Of a stretch of 18,425 bases of DNA, positions 1 through 7,650 are shown piece by piece. Within the stretch, counting starts at the first letter, position 1; each line of letters begins with the position of its first letter. The notes under the pieces were generated by a model that saw nothing but the letters and a program-made list of their open reading frames with translations, ran no database searches and was not told where the DNA came from. The stretch covers positions 1 to 18,425 of the forward strand of contig CAYXRK010000091.1 of NCBI GenBank assembly GCA_964467615.1, in the 5' to 3' direction. The DNA comes from CAYXRK01 sp964467615 (lineage in GTDB: Bacteria > Hydrogenedentota > Hydrogenedentia > Hydrogenedentales > GCA-2746185). The position numbers and the translations under genes are program-made.

Positions 1-1546
1 TGCCATAGCCGATGCCGCTGCGGTAGTTGACCGAGAGTACGACGAACCCTTGGCCCGCAAGGTACTGATTCAGGCCATACGCGTTGTGATAATAGGAACT
101 CTGGTGCCATCCGAGGAGCATTTGCCGGCGCGATCCGCCATGGAAAAATATCGCAGCGGGGCGTCTGTCGCCCGCCTTGGCCCCTCTCGGCATGAATAGT
201 TGCGCGTGGATCGCCATGCCGTCCGCCGCCGAAAACGTCACCGCCTCCGGCGTAACGAATTCGCGAGACGGAAAACCCTTCGGCATCGATTCCGGCGCGA
301 GGTCACCTAGCTTGCCGTTGCCGAGTTTGATCGCGGGCCGCGCGGGCATTTGCGCATCCGAACGGAGAATCGCAATACCGTTGTCATCGCTCAGCGGCGC
401 GGGTGACCACTCGATGCCATCGCCTCGCGTGATCGCTTTTGGTTTGCCGCCCTTCGCGGGCACGCGCCAGATGTGCCGCCGGTCGATATCGTCTTGGTTC
501 GAGGTGAAGACGATCTCGTTACCGTCCGCTACGGTTTCCTCGACCTCGAATGCGCCGGGCGTGAGCAACTCGGGTCCACCGCCGGACGCGGAGATGGAGT
601 AAAGATGCAGCCAGCCGTCCTTCTCCCAGGGGAACACGATGCGGCCGCCGTCCGTCCAGATCAACTGCGCTCGGCTTGCCGTAGGCCAGTACGCGCTGCC
701 AACACCTTCGTCCGCGCGGAAGATTTCTTTCGTCTCACCGCTCGATGCGTCGCCGACGTGAATGGACCAAGGCGTATCTTCCCGGCGCGCACGGAAAATG
801 CCGCGGAACGACCCGGAAGGGACACGCACAAAAGCGACATGCGCCCCGTCCGGCGACCACGCGGGGGAGCCGTCCTCGTCGACGCCGGGGCCGAGCCACA
901 CGACTTCCTTCGACGCGATATGCAAGACGCCGACGAACGCGTGATCGCCGCGGTCACTCACGAAAGCGATCTTACCGCCATCCGGCGACCAGGTCAGCGA
1001 GCCGATGCCGCCGCGTCCTTTGAGGATGCTCGTGGGCTCCGGCTTCGCGCCGTCAAGCGCGAGCAACCAGGCCTCTCCCTTCGCGCCGAACGCGATCGAC
1101 CTGCCATCGGGCGACGGCTCGGGGCCATATCCCTCAGCCAACCGGACGGGCCCAGTCCCATCCAGATACGCTCGCCAAATGGCGCGCTCGACGCCGGCGG
1201 GATTGCTAATCGGATTCGGTAGTTCGCCGCCGCCGTTAGGCGCGCCGCCCCGGACGAAGATCAGGGATTGGCCGTCAGGCGTCCAACGTATGCCCGTGAT
1301 TTCCTGTCCGTCGTCGCCGGTGAAACTTGTGATCTCTCTCGCGTCGTAGTCGGGCGGGGCAGCCACCCAAACGTTTCGCTCGCCACGCTCGTAGAAGACC
1401 CACGCAACCGCGCCGCCCGCGGGCGCTGCGCAGAGCTCGGTCGGAAACGGGGGCGAGAGGATGTCTTCGATGGAGATTTTTGCATATGACGGTGGATTAG
1501 ATAGTATATATGTAATAACTAATACAGATAAAATTAGATGGCGCAT
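1..1546 (-). CDS. Secreted S9-family (DPP IV-like) peptidase, C-terminus cut by window edge
   Basis: The reading frame is open from the ATG at 1546 to base 1 (515 complete codons) with no stop. A GGAGG at 1557-1553 lies 6 nt before the ATG. Residues 1-22 form a signal peptide ending SYA, so export to the periplasm or cell surface is expected. Residues ~45-430 carry TolB/DPP-type beta-propeller repeats, seen as recurring WTPDG, PSPDG and WSPDG motifs followed by short hydrophobic strands. From about residue 445 the start of an alpha/beta-hydrolase domain is visible, with FFHGGSRRQ and VLSVNYRSGIGYG, as in prolyl oligopeptidase family members. The catalytic Ser (GxSxGG), Asp and His would lie beyond the edge, so activity cannot be judged. 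By family this would be a serine exopeptidase acting on short peptides. The family is clear; the specificity is not. Confidence 0.88.
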   Translation of the reverse strand, partial: MRHLILSVLVITYILSNPPSYAKISIEDILSPPFPTELCAAPAGGAVAWVFYERGERNVWVAAPPDYDAREITSFTGDDGQEITGIRWTPDGQSLIFVRGGAPNGGGELPNPISNPAGVERAIWRAYLDGTGPVRLAEGYGPEPSPDGRSIAFGAKGEAWLLALDGAKPEPTSILKGRGGIGSLTWSPDGGKIAFVSDRGDHAFVGVLHIASKEVVWLGPGVDEDGSPAWSPDGAHVAFVRVPSGSFRGIFRARREDTPWSIHVGDASSGETKEIFRADEGVGSAYWPTASRAQLIWTDGGRIVFPWEKDGWLHLYSISASGGGPELLTPGAFEVEETVADGNEIVFTSNQDDIDRRHIWRVPAKGGKPKAITRGDGIEWSPAPLSDDNGIAILRSDAQMPARPAIKLGNGKLGDLAPESMPKGFPSREFVTPEAVTFSAADGMAIHAQLFMPRGAKAGDRRPAAIFFHGGSRRQMLLGWHQSSYYHNAYGLNQYLAGQGFVVLSVNYRSGIGYG

Positions 1547-2060
1547 GAACGGCCTCCGACGATCAGCGGATGATAGCGGATTACACACGACCGCGAAGTA
1601 CCCAAGTTTCGTGATACGCTTTTACGTAGAATGATTTTTACGGCGGATTTCAGGCTCCGGAGGGCGAAATCATGGGAGTGAGTGTTGATATCATTGGACT
1701 TAGCACGGATTAGTGCTCCTTTTTTGGCGTTCATTTGCCGTCGAAAATGCCTTTTTTGCCGTCCAAACTCCGTTCAAGTTCGTTATTTATCCGTTCGTGG
1801 GAGTTGAGGTTTGATACATGAGGCGAGTTGGTTCGTTGGGCCAACGTCGCCGCGCGGACACAACTCCCCCCTTATATATAGTCCAAGTTTGTTGACCTAT
1901 TTTTCTAAAAAAGGGCCGGTTTTGTTGGGTGGAACCGGGGTTTTCGAGGGTGGGGGAGGGACAGGGACAGTGTGAAAAATGGGGCGGATAGGTCAAATTA
2001 GGACGTATGGGGATGAAGTCCAACGTTTAACTTTCAATGTTCATGTTTCGACCGTTAGGA
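1547..2060. other. Non-coding gap, AT-richer than flanks
   Basis: No convincing gene is seen. Short open frames here lack ribosome sites and have odd composition. The stretch holds the leader of the S9 peptidase gene, T-rich tracts near 1720-1760, the candidate terminator at 1907-1938, and a purine-rich string near 1947-1985 (GGGACAGGGACAGTGTG) of a kind I recall from dispersed repeats in other environmental genomes. That recollection is unverified. Confidence 0.5.
1907..1938 (-). terminator. Candidate rho-independent terminator of the SDR-ankyrin operon
   Basis: On the minus strand CCGGTT (1938-1933) pairs with AACCGG (1921-1916) around an 11-nt loop, then CCC and TTTTTT follow. It lies ~120 nt past the ankyrin stop at 2061. 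The stem is only 6 bp, so strength is uncertain. Confidence 0.5.
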
Positions 2061-2684
2061 TCAAGGGGCCGGCGATGCCGTGCTGTAGCTCTCGATGATG
2101 TTGGCAATCTCGTCGAGACCGTCCTCGCTCGCCAATTCACCGGGCGTCTTGCCGGACGGAGTTTTCTTGGCCGGATCCGCCCCGTGTTGCAGCAGCAGAG
2201 AGATGACCAGGCCACAGTGGTTCGTTGCGGCGACGTGAATTGGCGTCCTGTCGTATCTATCAACGGCTTCGAGGTCCGCGCCCGTTCGTATCAATTCCTC
2301 GGTGTAGGCGAGTTGTTCGTTTGAACACGGTTGCAACGCGACTACGACGTGAAGGGGCGTGGAATTTTCGCGGTCACGAATGTTTACAGCTCCGCCGGCC
2401 GAATGGATGACGCGAAGCGACTCAACATCAACGCTGCGAGCGGCAATGTGCGCGAGTGTCGTCTGACCGTCGTATAGATGCGTAAGGACGACGCGATGCC
2501 TGCGAATTATCTTGGCGAGGTCTGCGTAGTCCCGATGGTCAATCGCGACGATCGCGTCCAAAAACACGCGGTGATCTATTCGCCGCTTGACTTGCGGCAG
2601 CACCAGCGCGAGCAGGACCGCTACGACGACAATGACGACGGCAATCTCGACCGCGGTCAGCCCGGATCGCGTGTTGCGCGTCAT
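2061..2684 (-). CDS. Ankyrin-repeat protein with a type IV prepilin-like N-terminus
   Basis: This 207-residue protein begins with a basic 8-residue leader ending in Gly8, then LTAVE with Glu at mature position +5, then ~18 hydrophobic residues ending near Pro30. That is the layout of a class III/prepilin signal cleaved and N-methylated by a PilD-type peptidase. After a linker, residues ~70-200 hold about four ankyrin repeats, marked by TTLAHIAA, STPLHVV, RTPIHVAA with LLLQHGADP, and GKTPGELA. Ankyrin repeats bind proteins, and the signal would place them outside the inner membrane or in a pseudopilin fibre. The gene starts 7 nt after the SDR stop, so the two are probably co-transcribed. The ribosome site is weak. 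A plain N-terminal membrane anchor is the alternative reading. Ankyrin is near certain; true prepilin processing is inference. Confidence 0.85.
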   Translation of the reverse strand: MTRNTRSGLTAVEIAVVIVVVAVLLALVLPQVKRRIDHRVFLDAIVAIDHRDYADLAKIIRRHRVVLTHLYDGQTTLAHIAARSVDVESLRVIHSAGGAVNIRDRENSTPLHVVVALQPCSNEQLAYTEELIRTGADLEAVDRYDRTPIHVAATNHCGLVISLLLQHGADPAKKTPSGKTPGELASEDGLDEIANIIESYSTASPAP

Positions 2685-2691
2685 GCGCGGC

Positions 2692-3504
2692 TTATTTCTT
2701 CCGCGCTTGCGCCTTGGCGATTAGGCGGTCGATGTACCAACGCGCAAGAGTGGGGGAGAGGCCATTCAGTTTGTACAGCACCGCCGATTCGAAGTTGCAC
2801 TGAATGAGAAACTTGCCGCGCTCGAGGCCGTCGGCGAACCGCTGCGCGACGGTGTCCGCGGACATGAGGCTAGCCGTGCCGGAGAGAAACTTCGTCTCGT
2901 AGGGCTTAGTCTTGTTTTCCGCGTCAAACCCGGGCGTCTGCGTGTCGGGCGGACACAGCACGCTCACCTGAATGCCGCGCGCCCGCACTTCCTGGCGCAG
3001 CGACTCGGCGAAACCAATCTGCGCGAACTTCGTCGGGCAGTAGCCCGTGTAGCCGAAGACGCCGAGGTAGCCCGCGACGGACGAGACGAAGGCAACGAAC
3101 CCGCCGGACCCGATGTGCTCGATGGCGGCGCGCGTGGGGTAGACCGAACCGAGGTAATTGACACGCATCGTGCGCTCGAACTCCTCGGGCGGCGTTTCGT
3201 GGAAGTAGCGAGGAATCGACATGCCCGCGTTGTTGACGACGCCGTCGATCCCGCCGAGCGATTCGCGCATCGAGGCGACCGCCCGCTCGACCGCCGCGTA
3301 ATCCGTCACGTCGCAGACCGCAGTCTCGACGTTCGTGCCGTGTCGCAGTTGCTGCAACTCCGCCTTCGCGTGCGCCAAGTCGTCGCTCCCTCGCGCCACG
3401 AGAAAAACATCCGCCCCGCGCCGCACGAGTTCCGCCGTGATGGCCTTGCCGATGCCTTTCGATCCGCCCGTGACCAGGACGCGTTTGTGTTCGAGACTGA
3501 GCAT
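2692..3504 (-). CDS. Short-chain dehydrogenase resembling 3-ketodihydrosphingosine reductase
   Basis: This is a 270-residue classical SDR. It has the Rossmann TGGSKGIG at 12-19, NNAG at 91-94, the catalytic Ser at 141/142 and YCPTK with Tyr155 and Lys159, so all key residues are present. The segment PPDTQTPGF (185-193) followed by ENKTKPYET (196-204) closely matches what I remember of the eukaryotic KDSR/TSC10 family. Those enzymes reduce 3-ketodihydrosphingosine to dihydrosphingosine with NADPH. C-terminal residues ~240-262 are moderately hydrophobic and could associate with membrane. GGGAG stands just before the ATG. It is first in an operon with the prepilin-ankyrin gene. No serine palmitoyltransferase or other sphingolipid gene lies in the window, so another ketone substrate remains possible. 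Confidence 0.88.
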   Translation of the reverse strand: MLSLEHKRVLVTGGSKGIGKAITAELVRRGADVFLVARGSDDLAHAKAELQQLRHGTNVETAVCDVTDYAAVERAVASMRESLGGIDGVVNNAGMSIPRYFHETPPEEFERTMRVNYLGSVYPTRAAIEHIGSGGFVAFVSSVAGYLGVFGYTGYCPTKFAQIGFAESLRQEVRARGIQVSVLCPPDTQTPGFDAENKTKPYETKFLSGTASLMSADTVAQRFADGLERGKFLIQCNFESAVLYKLNGLSPTLARWYIDRLIAKAQARKK

Positions 3505-3521
3505 GGGTCTCCCGCCGAATT

Positions 3522-3540
3522 ATGCGATTCACGCATTATA
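3522..3540 (-). promoter_or_regulatory. Candidate -10 box with overlapping small dyad before the SDR gene
   Basis: On the minus strand a consensus TATAAT (3540-3535) lies 30 nt before the SDR start. ATGCG/CGCAT with a 5-nt spacer (3522-3536) overlaps it and could be an operator. No good -35 hexamer is visible, so this is tentative. Confidence 0.35.
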
Positions 3541-3837
3541 TCCGCACGGATTTCTCGCCGCCTCGGCGGACGCTCCTATACGGCGATCTCGACAGGCTGC
3601 TGGGCTGCGATCAGCGAAGGGGAGGGCGAGGCCCCTGCCGAGCCGGAGCGGGCCTCCGACGGGAATCCACTCTTTGGCAGCGGGCGAATGATGTTTGGCG
3701 CCGTGAATAAAATGCCCGCCGCCCGGCGCATGAACGAATGAGAAAGTAGCCGAAGAGTAGCACAAGGCGACGCGTGGAGTACCATGATGGGTCAGCGCTG
3801 GAAGAAATACGGGAAATGAACGATCAACGAGTTGCAG
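3541..3837. other. Non-coding gap with dispersed-repeat-like sequence
   Basis: No supported gene. The open frame across 3529-3894 on the minus strand crosses repeat-like DNA and resembles no protein I know. Around 3619-3660 a GC-rich palindromic string (GAGGGCGAGGCCCCTGCCGAG) looks like a dispersed intergenic repeat; this is from memory and untested. Confidence 0.4.
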
Positions 3838-3937
3838 TTCCGTAGCTCCCGTTTCTAATGGGAGATGCTTTACGCCACGACGCACGCCTCGCAAATGCTC
3901 GGCGGCCTTACTCCGATTGGAAATCGGAGCTACGTAA
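3838..3937. repeat. ~100-bp element bounded by inverted repeats, with two hairpins
   Basis: The ends TTCCGTAGCTCC (3838-3849) and GGAGCTACGTAA (3926-3937) are inverted copies matching at 11 of 12 positions. Each end also folds on itself: CTCCC/GGGAG at 3846-3864, and CTCCGATT/AATCGGAG with a 3-nt loop at 3911-3929. This looks like a miniature repeat or REP-type pair; neither hairpin is followed by a T-run. Confidence 0.6.
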
Positions 3938-3949
3938 CCGCCATCCCGG

Positions 3950-4138
3950 TCAACGTGGACGCGGTGTGGCTTGTTCGCTCGGGGGAATGTCCAGAAACCG
4001 GGCGAAGCGGCTGTTGGCGATTTTCTGGCGAATGTACTCGTGCTTCTGCTCGCGCGTCATGCCTTTAGTTTCGTCGTACATCCGCGCCTGGATTTTGCGT
4101 TTCATCTCGATGCAGTCAAATGTCTTCGGCTTCTTCAT
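3950..4138 (-). CDS. Short hypothetical protein with FDCIEMKRKIQ start
   Basis: A 62-residue product is predicted from the ATG at 4138. It is basic and probably helical, beginning MKKPKTFDCIEMKRKIQ and continuing with a YDETKGMTREQKHEYIRQK segment. This resembles short conserved hypothetical proteins I recall that often start with KTFDC(V/I)EMK and carry a G(M/L)(T/S).EE motif. I believe some lie in toxin-antitoxin-like settings, but I cannot confirm it. In-frame TTG codons at 4147, 4144 and 4141 are alternative starts, and AAGG just upstream suits the TTGs as well as the ATG. It lies 74 nt downstream of the TIR gene on the same strand. No obvious toxin partner is adjacent. Confidence 0.5.
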   Translation of the reverse strand: MKKPKTFDCIEMKRKIQARMYDETKGMTREQKHEYIRQKIANSRFARFLDIPPSEQATPRPR

Positions 4139-4212
4139 CAACAACAATCTCGCCTTCGAGTAATTCTTAGTCCAATCACTTGCAATTCTGCGTAGCAGTG
4201 TTAAAAAAGCGG

Positions 4213-5322
4213 TCAGAAGGGGATGGGCGTTTCCATCGGCACTGAGACTTCCGCCTCTTCTAGCTCGTTATCCTCTATTATCCAGTGCTTCCCAGTCCAC
4301 TTTTCCAAGAGCGGCTTCAGTTTTCCCATTCCGGCGAAGGAATTCTTATTCTCCGGGTTAGCGCGATGTACCTCGATCAATCTTTCGATCTGTGCGGGTT
4401 CGAGCATCTCGAATTTTGCCAACAGGTTTTCCACTTTCCAATCTGAATCTGCCCAGCTAATTGAATTCTCGTAGGAAAAAAGAGCGGCTTCGAATAGCCG
4501 GGATCTGTCTGGCAACCGCCTGACAAGAAGATCGAAAATCTTTGTTGCTGTGATCGCTGGTTCGCTCCATGAACAACCGCGGAGAGCCTGGCCCTTTCCC
4601 ACCAAACCGTATGGATCACGGCCAAGCCAAACGGGGATCACTAAGACATTTCGACCTATGGCGACTCCGAGTTCTTGGTCCGTCCAATCGCTATCGTGGT
4701 AACACTCGGTGAGAAGCGCAACAAGCGCGTCCATACTAAACAGTGCGTGCTCGATTTCTCGGGCCCATTCCTGTGTGGGTTCAATGTCTTCGTGCGCAAC
4801 AAAAGCCGCGATCCCGCAACGATTCAACGCTCTCTTTAGGTTCGAAGTTTCCTTCTTGAAGGTCACTTTGTGGCTTAGAAATATGCGCACATGACCGTCA
4901 CCCCAAACGCGGGTTAGTGCATTGGGCGGGATATCATTTCTGCGTGTGCTGGGGCGTAGTACGCCGGACATTTCTCGCCACTGATCGTTGCCGTCGGGTT
5001 TCATCTCGATAAACACCTTATCGAGATGTTCATTTTGCACGTTATTTGATTTGTTTATGTCTTCACAGATTCGATCTTGGGTTTGTTCTTTCATCCCCAT
5101 GACTTCAAAAAAAAGGGGTTCGGAAACAGTGAGCGTCATCGCGTGACCATGAATCCCGCCATCCCAATTGTCGTAACTCCATCCCTCGTGAACAGTCACT
5201 TTCGAGTTTACGACAATGTCGCGTAATAGATTCTCCTCCTGTTTCGTGTACAGGCGGCTCAAGGTGGCTAAATACTGGTCAAGTTTGCTTGGAAGTAGGA
5301 ATTGAGGATTTCTAGAACTCAT
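4213..5322 (-). CDS. TIR-domain protein with unassigned N-terminal domain
   Basis: Residue numbers here are from the ATG at 5322 (369 residues). A TIR domain spans about 145-268: VRIFLSHK as strand A, FVAHEDIEP, then WAREIEHAL with the candidate catalytic Glu at 189, and LLTECYHDSDWTDQELG. Bacterial TIR domains commonly cleave NAD+ or make cyclic ADP-ribose signals in anti-phage defence. Residues ~10-120 form a separate domain with SYDNWDGGIHGHA and NVQNEHLDKVFIEM, a pattern I recall at the N-terminus of other putative defence proteins but cannot name. The C-terminal ~100 residues are unassigned. There is no signal peptide, so it is cytoplasmic. An in-frame GTG at 5358 is possible, but AAGGA stands 8 nt before the ATG at 5322. 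GC content is visibly lower than in nrdJ next door, which suggests transfer. Confidence 0.85.
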   Translation of the reverse strand: MSSRNPQFLLPSKLDQYLATLSRLYTKQEENLLRDIVVNSKVTVHEGWSYDNWDGGIHGHAMTLTVSEPLFFEVMGMKEQTQDRICEDINKSNNVQNEHLDKVFIEMKPDGNDQWREMSGVLRPSTRRNDIPPNALTRVWGDGHVRIFLSHKVTFKKETSNLKRALNRCGIAAFVAHEDIEPTQEWAREIEHALFSMDALVALLTECYHDSDWTDQELGVAIGRNVLVIPVWLGRDPYGLVGKGQALRGCSWSEPAITATKIFDLLVRRLPDRSRLFEAALFSYENSISWADSDWKVENLLAKFEMLEPAQIERLIEVHRANPENKNSFAGMGKLKPLLEKWTGKHWIIEDNELEEAEVSVPMETPIPF

Positions 5323-5330
5323 CGCAGGTT

Positions 5331-5336
5331 TCCTTG
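5331..5336 (-). promoter_or_regulatory. Ribosome binding site fixing the TIR gene start
   Basis: CAAGGA on the minus strand ends 8 nt before the ATG at 5322. The upstream GTG at 5358 has no comparable site. Confidence 0.6.
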
Positions 5337-5410
5337 CCAAAACCCCGTCAGTATACACTCATAGGTGCCGCTACTATGACTTATGGTGCGCCCTGTTGAG
5401 AAAATCAATC

Positions 5411-5440
5411 GAGCGAGGGAAGTCTTATTTCCCCTCGCTC
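5411..5440 (-). terminator. Hairpin terminator after nrdJ
   Basis: Read on the minus strand, a perfect 9-bp stem GAGCGAGGG/CCCTCGCTC encloses a 12-nt loop 21 nt past the nrdJ stop. A short T-rich run (GATTGATTTT) follows. It separates nrdJ from the TIR gene. Confidence 0.7.
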
Positions 5441-5461
5441 GGTACTGCCTAGATTGACTGT

Positions 5462-7546
5462 TTACTTCGCTGGAACCGGTTCCCGATCCTGGCGCTTTGC
5501 GGTTGCTGTCGCAGGTTGGATTTCTTTTTCGAAGTCGAGCTCCCGCGTCTCGGGCGTCTCGACCTTCACCTGCGGTTCAAACGTGCATTTGTCGCCGTCG
5601 CAGTAGACGTCCGCGGCTTCGTCGGTGTTGATCGCGGCGATTTCGAGCGGGCGGATTTTCGCGGACGCGGCCTCGAAGACCTCTTTCGAGATCGTCTGGT
5701 AGGGCGCCTGCGGGTAGTTGTGCTCGACGAGCGGCAGGAAGCTAATCGATTTGAGGCGCGTCTCGTACAGCTCGAGGATTTTCGGAATGTCCCGCGCCTC
5801 CTCGGGCTTGAACGTAATCGTCGCGCTCACCTGGTTGTCCGCCCAGTAATACTGCATCTGCGCGACGTTCTCGCACTGCTCCCACACCGACACCTCGTCC
5901 TTCGCGCGGTCGAAATGTTTCTCGCACACGGGGAAGTACACGACGATGGTGTTGTCGCCGTAGACGGATTCCTCCATGCGATACCCCGCGCGCCGCAACG
6001 GCTCGACCAACGGGCTCGTCTTGTCGATGCGAATCGTGCGGTGGTAATACTTCGAGTGCGCGTAATGGATGCCCGGCGTGACGCCCGGCATCAGCGACAC
6101 CGTGCCGCTCGGCTTGACCGACGTCTTCTTGATGCTCTCGGGAATGCACAGCCACTGCGAATAAATCTTGTCGAGTTTGCAGATGTACGTATAGCCCCGG
6201 TCGCACCACTGGAAATGCGCGCGCCGCCCGTGCCGCTCGAAACTCTCGACGATGCCGCTCTGGCTTAGGCCAATGCGCCGGTTGCGCAGCATGATTGCGT
6301 TCGTGCGCTCGTAATGCGTGGGGATCAGCGTCACCGTCTTCGCGTAGAGGTACGCGAATTTCAGCGTCCGCTCGTATTCCTCGAAGCTGCTGTGCAGCGA
6401 GGGAAACGTCTCGACCAGGTTGCAAATTTCGAACGACTCGAGGCTCTGCTCCGCGCAGGGGTTCGTCCCGCTCACCTTCGCGTCGACCCACGTTTCGCCG
6501 TCCTTGAGCCGGCCATACGCGCGCGCGTTGTCGAGCCAGAAGTAGCCCGGCTCGCCGTTCTTCGCCGTCTGCCCGCCCACGCCGTCGTAGTTGATGCCGA
6601 TTTCGGCGAGCACCGAATTGTTCGAGGCCCAGCGCCACTCGCGCAGCTTCTCCTCGTGCAGCTTCGGGTCCTTCAGCTTGAGATATTCCTCGTCGTTCGA
6701 CGCCCCCAGCGCGAGCTCCGCCGTCCGCCGAACGCCGCCCGACACCACGCATTTGCCGATGACGTTCATCAGGTCCGTGACGTCCGTCGAGGTGATCCGC
6801 TCGCCGATCCGCGGCTCGAGAATGCGGTCGATGTTCTTCACGCACTCGATCAGCGGGCCCGCGCCCGGCGCAATGCCGCCGAACGTCTTGATCGCCGCGC
6901 CCACGGGCCGGATTTTCGAATAGTCGACCTTCGCCGGCCGCTTGCTGATGCCGACGTAGCTGTCCAGGATGCTGCGCACCAAGTCGCACCAGCCCTCTTT
7001 CGAGTCCTCGACCACGTGCGTGTAGCCCGCCTGCTGTGGGTGCTGCACGAACACCTTGCCCGCGCCCTTCGTGTCGAACGCCACGCCCACGCCCAGCATC
7101 GACATGTCCATCAGGAAGCAGAACGGCTCCGAGAATGCCATGTCGATTTCTTCGGTCGACACGAACGCGCAATTGTTCAGCGCGGCCGATCCGCGTTCGT
7201 ACACGTAGTCCGACCCCATCATCCAAAGGCCACGGCCCGGCGGCAAGAATTTGAAGTCCCACATCAGCCGGAACATTTCCTGCGCGGACTTTTGCGCCTT
7301 GAAGGGAATCCACGGCAGCTTGAGGCTCTTGCAGTGGTTGAGCTGGATTGTGTAGCACCCCTCGATCACGCGGCGGACCGTCTCCCAGTATTCCTCCGTC
7401 CGATCGACCCCGTCCGCCTCGTGCATTACGCGGGCGTACGTGCGCTTATACGTCACGTATCCCAACGGCCCCCAACTCGGCTGCCGGCCCTTGTAGTCCT
7501 CCAGAAACTTGTCCGACAGCTTGAACCGCTCTTTCACTTCAAACAT
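5462..7546 (-). CDS. nrdJ: Adenosylcobalamin-dependent ribonucleotide reductase (class II, monomeric type)
   Basis: This 694-residue enzyme reduces ribonucleotides, probably triphosphates, to deoxyribonucleotides using coenzyme B12, independently of oxygen. The thiyl-radical motif NPCAEQ is at 362-367 (Cys364, Glu366, Asn362). The reducible active-site pair is Cys126 (LNNCAF) and Cys375 (EICNLVETF). A C-terminal CX4C pair (Cys649, Cys654) matches the shuttle cysteines of the Lactobacillus leichmannii monomeric enzyme. VKPSGTVSLMPGVTPGIH at 478-494 is another family hallmark. About 40 charged residues follow the CX4C pair, whereas family members usually stop soon after it. A G-rich ribosome site precedes the ATG at 7546. 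The gene follows thyX and a small ORF on the same strand, so it is probably one dNTP-supply unit. I found no cobalamin riboswitch upstream. Confidence 0.95.
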   Translation of the reverse strand: MFEVKERFKLSDKFLEDYKGRQPSWGPLGYVTYKRTYARVMHEADGVDRTEEYWETVRRVIEGCYTIQLNHCKSLKLPWIPFKAQKSAQEMFRLMWDFKFLPPGRGLWMMGSDYVYERGSAALNNCAFVSTEEIDMAFSEPFCFLMDMSMLGVGVAFDTKGAGKVFVQHPQQAGYTHVVEDSKEGWCDLVRSILDSYVGISKRPAKVDYSKIRPVGAAIKTFGGIAPGAGPLIECVKNIDRILEPRIGERITSTDVTDLMNVIGKCVVSGGVRRTAELALGASNDEEYLKLKDPKLHEEKLREWRWASNNSVLAEIGINYDGVGGQTAKNGEPGYFWLDNARAYGRLKDGETWVDAKVSGTNPCAEQSLESFEICNLVETFPSLHSSFEEYERTLKFAYLYAKTVTLIPTHYERTNAIMLRNRRIGLSQSGIVESFERHGRRAHFQWCDRGYTYICKLDKIYSQWLCIPESIKKTSVKPSGTVSLMPGVTPGIHYAHSKYYHRTIRIDKTSPLVEPLRRAGYRMEESVYGDNTIVVYFPVCEKHFDRAKDEVSVWEQCENVAQMQYYWADNQVSATITFKPEEARDIPKILELYETRLKSISFLPLVEHNYPQAPYQTISKEVFEAASAKIRPLEIAAINTDEAADVYCDGDKCTFEPQVKVETPETRELDFEKEIQPATATAKRQDREPVPAK

Positions 7547-7622
7547 CGCTACCGCCCCCCTTCCAAGTTACTTTCCCCCGATTTCATATTCATATTCGCA
7601 AAATTCCTTACCGCGATCGGTC

Positions 7623-7650
7623 CGCAGATAACGCGGATGAGCGCAGATAT
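7623..7650. repeat. Short decayed tandem repeat, units CGCAGATAA / CGCGGATGAG / CGCAGATAT
   Basis: Three adjacent 9-10-bp units share the pattern CGC(A/G)GAT. The repeat lies in the 237-bp gap between nrdJ and the small ORF. Similar strings are familiar to me from intergenic DNA of other environmental genomes; this is unverified. The rest of the gap shows only a CTCAT-rich stretch near 7700-7720 and no supported gene. Confidence 0.5.

Noticed and set aside
473..1222. Long plus-strand open frame (249 codons)
   Set aside because: It is antisense to the S9 peptidase, whose frame is continuous and carries clear propeller and hydrolase motifs. Long antisense frames are common in GC-rich DNA.
3529..3894. 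121-codon minus-strand frame upstream of the SDR gene
   Set aside because: It crosses repeat-like palindromic DNA and part of the double-hairpin element, and resembles no family.
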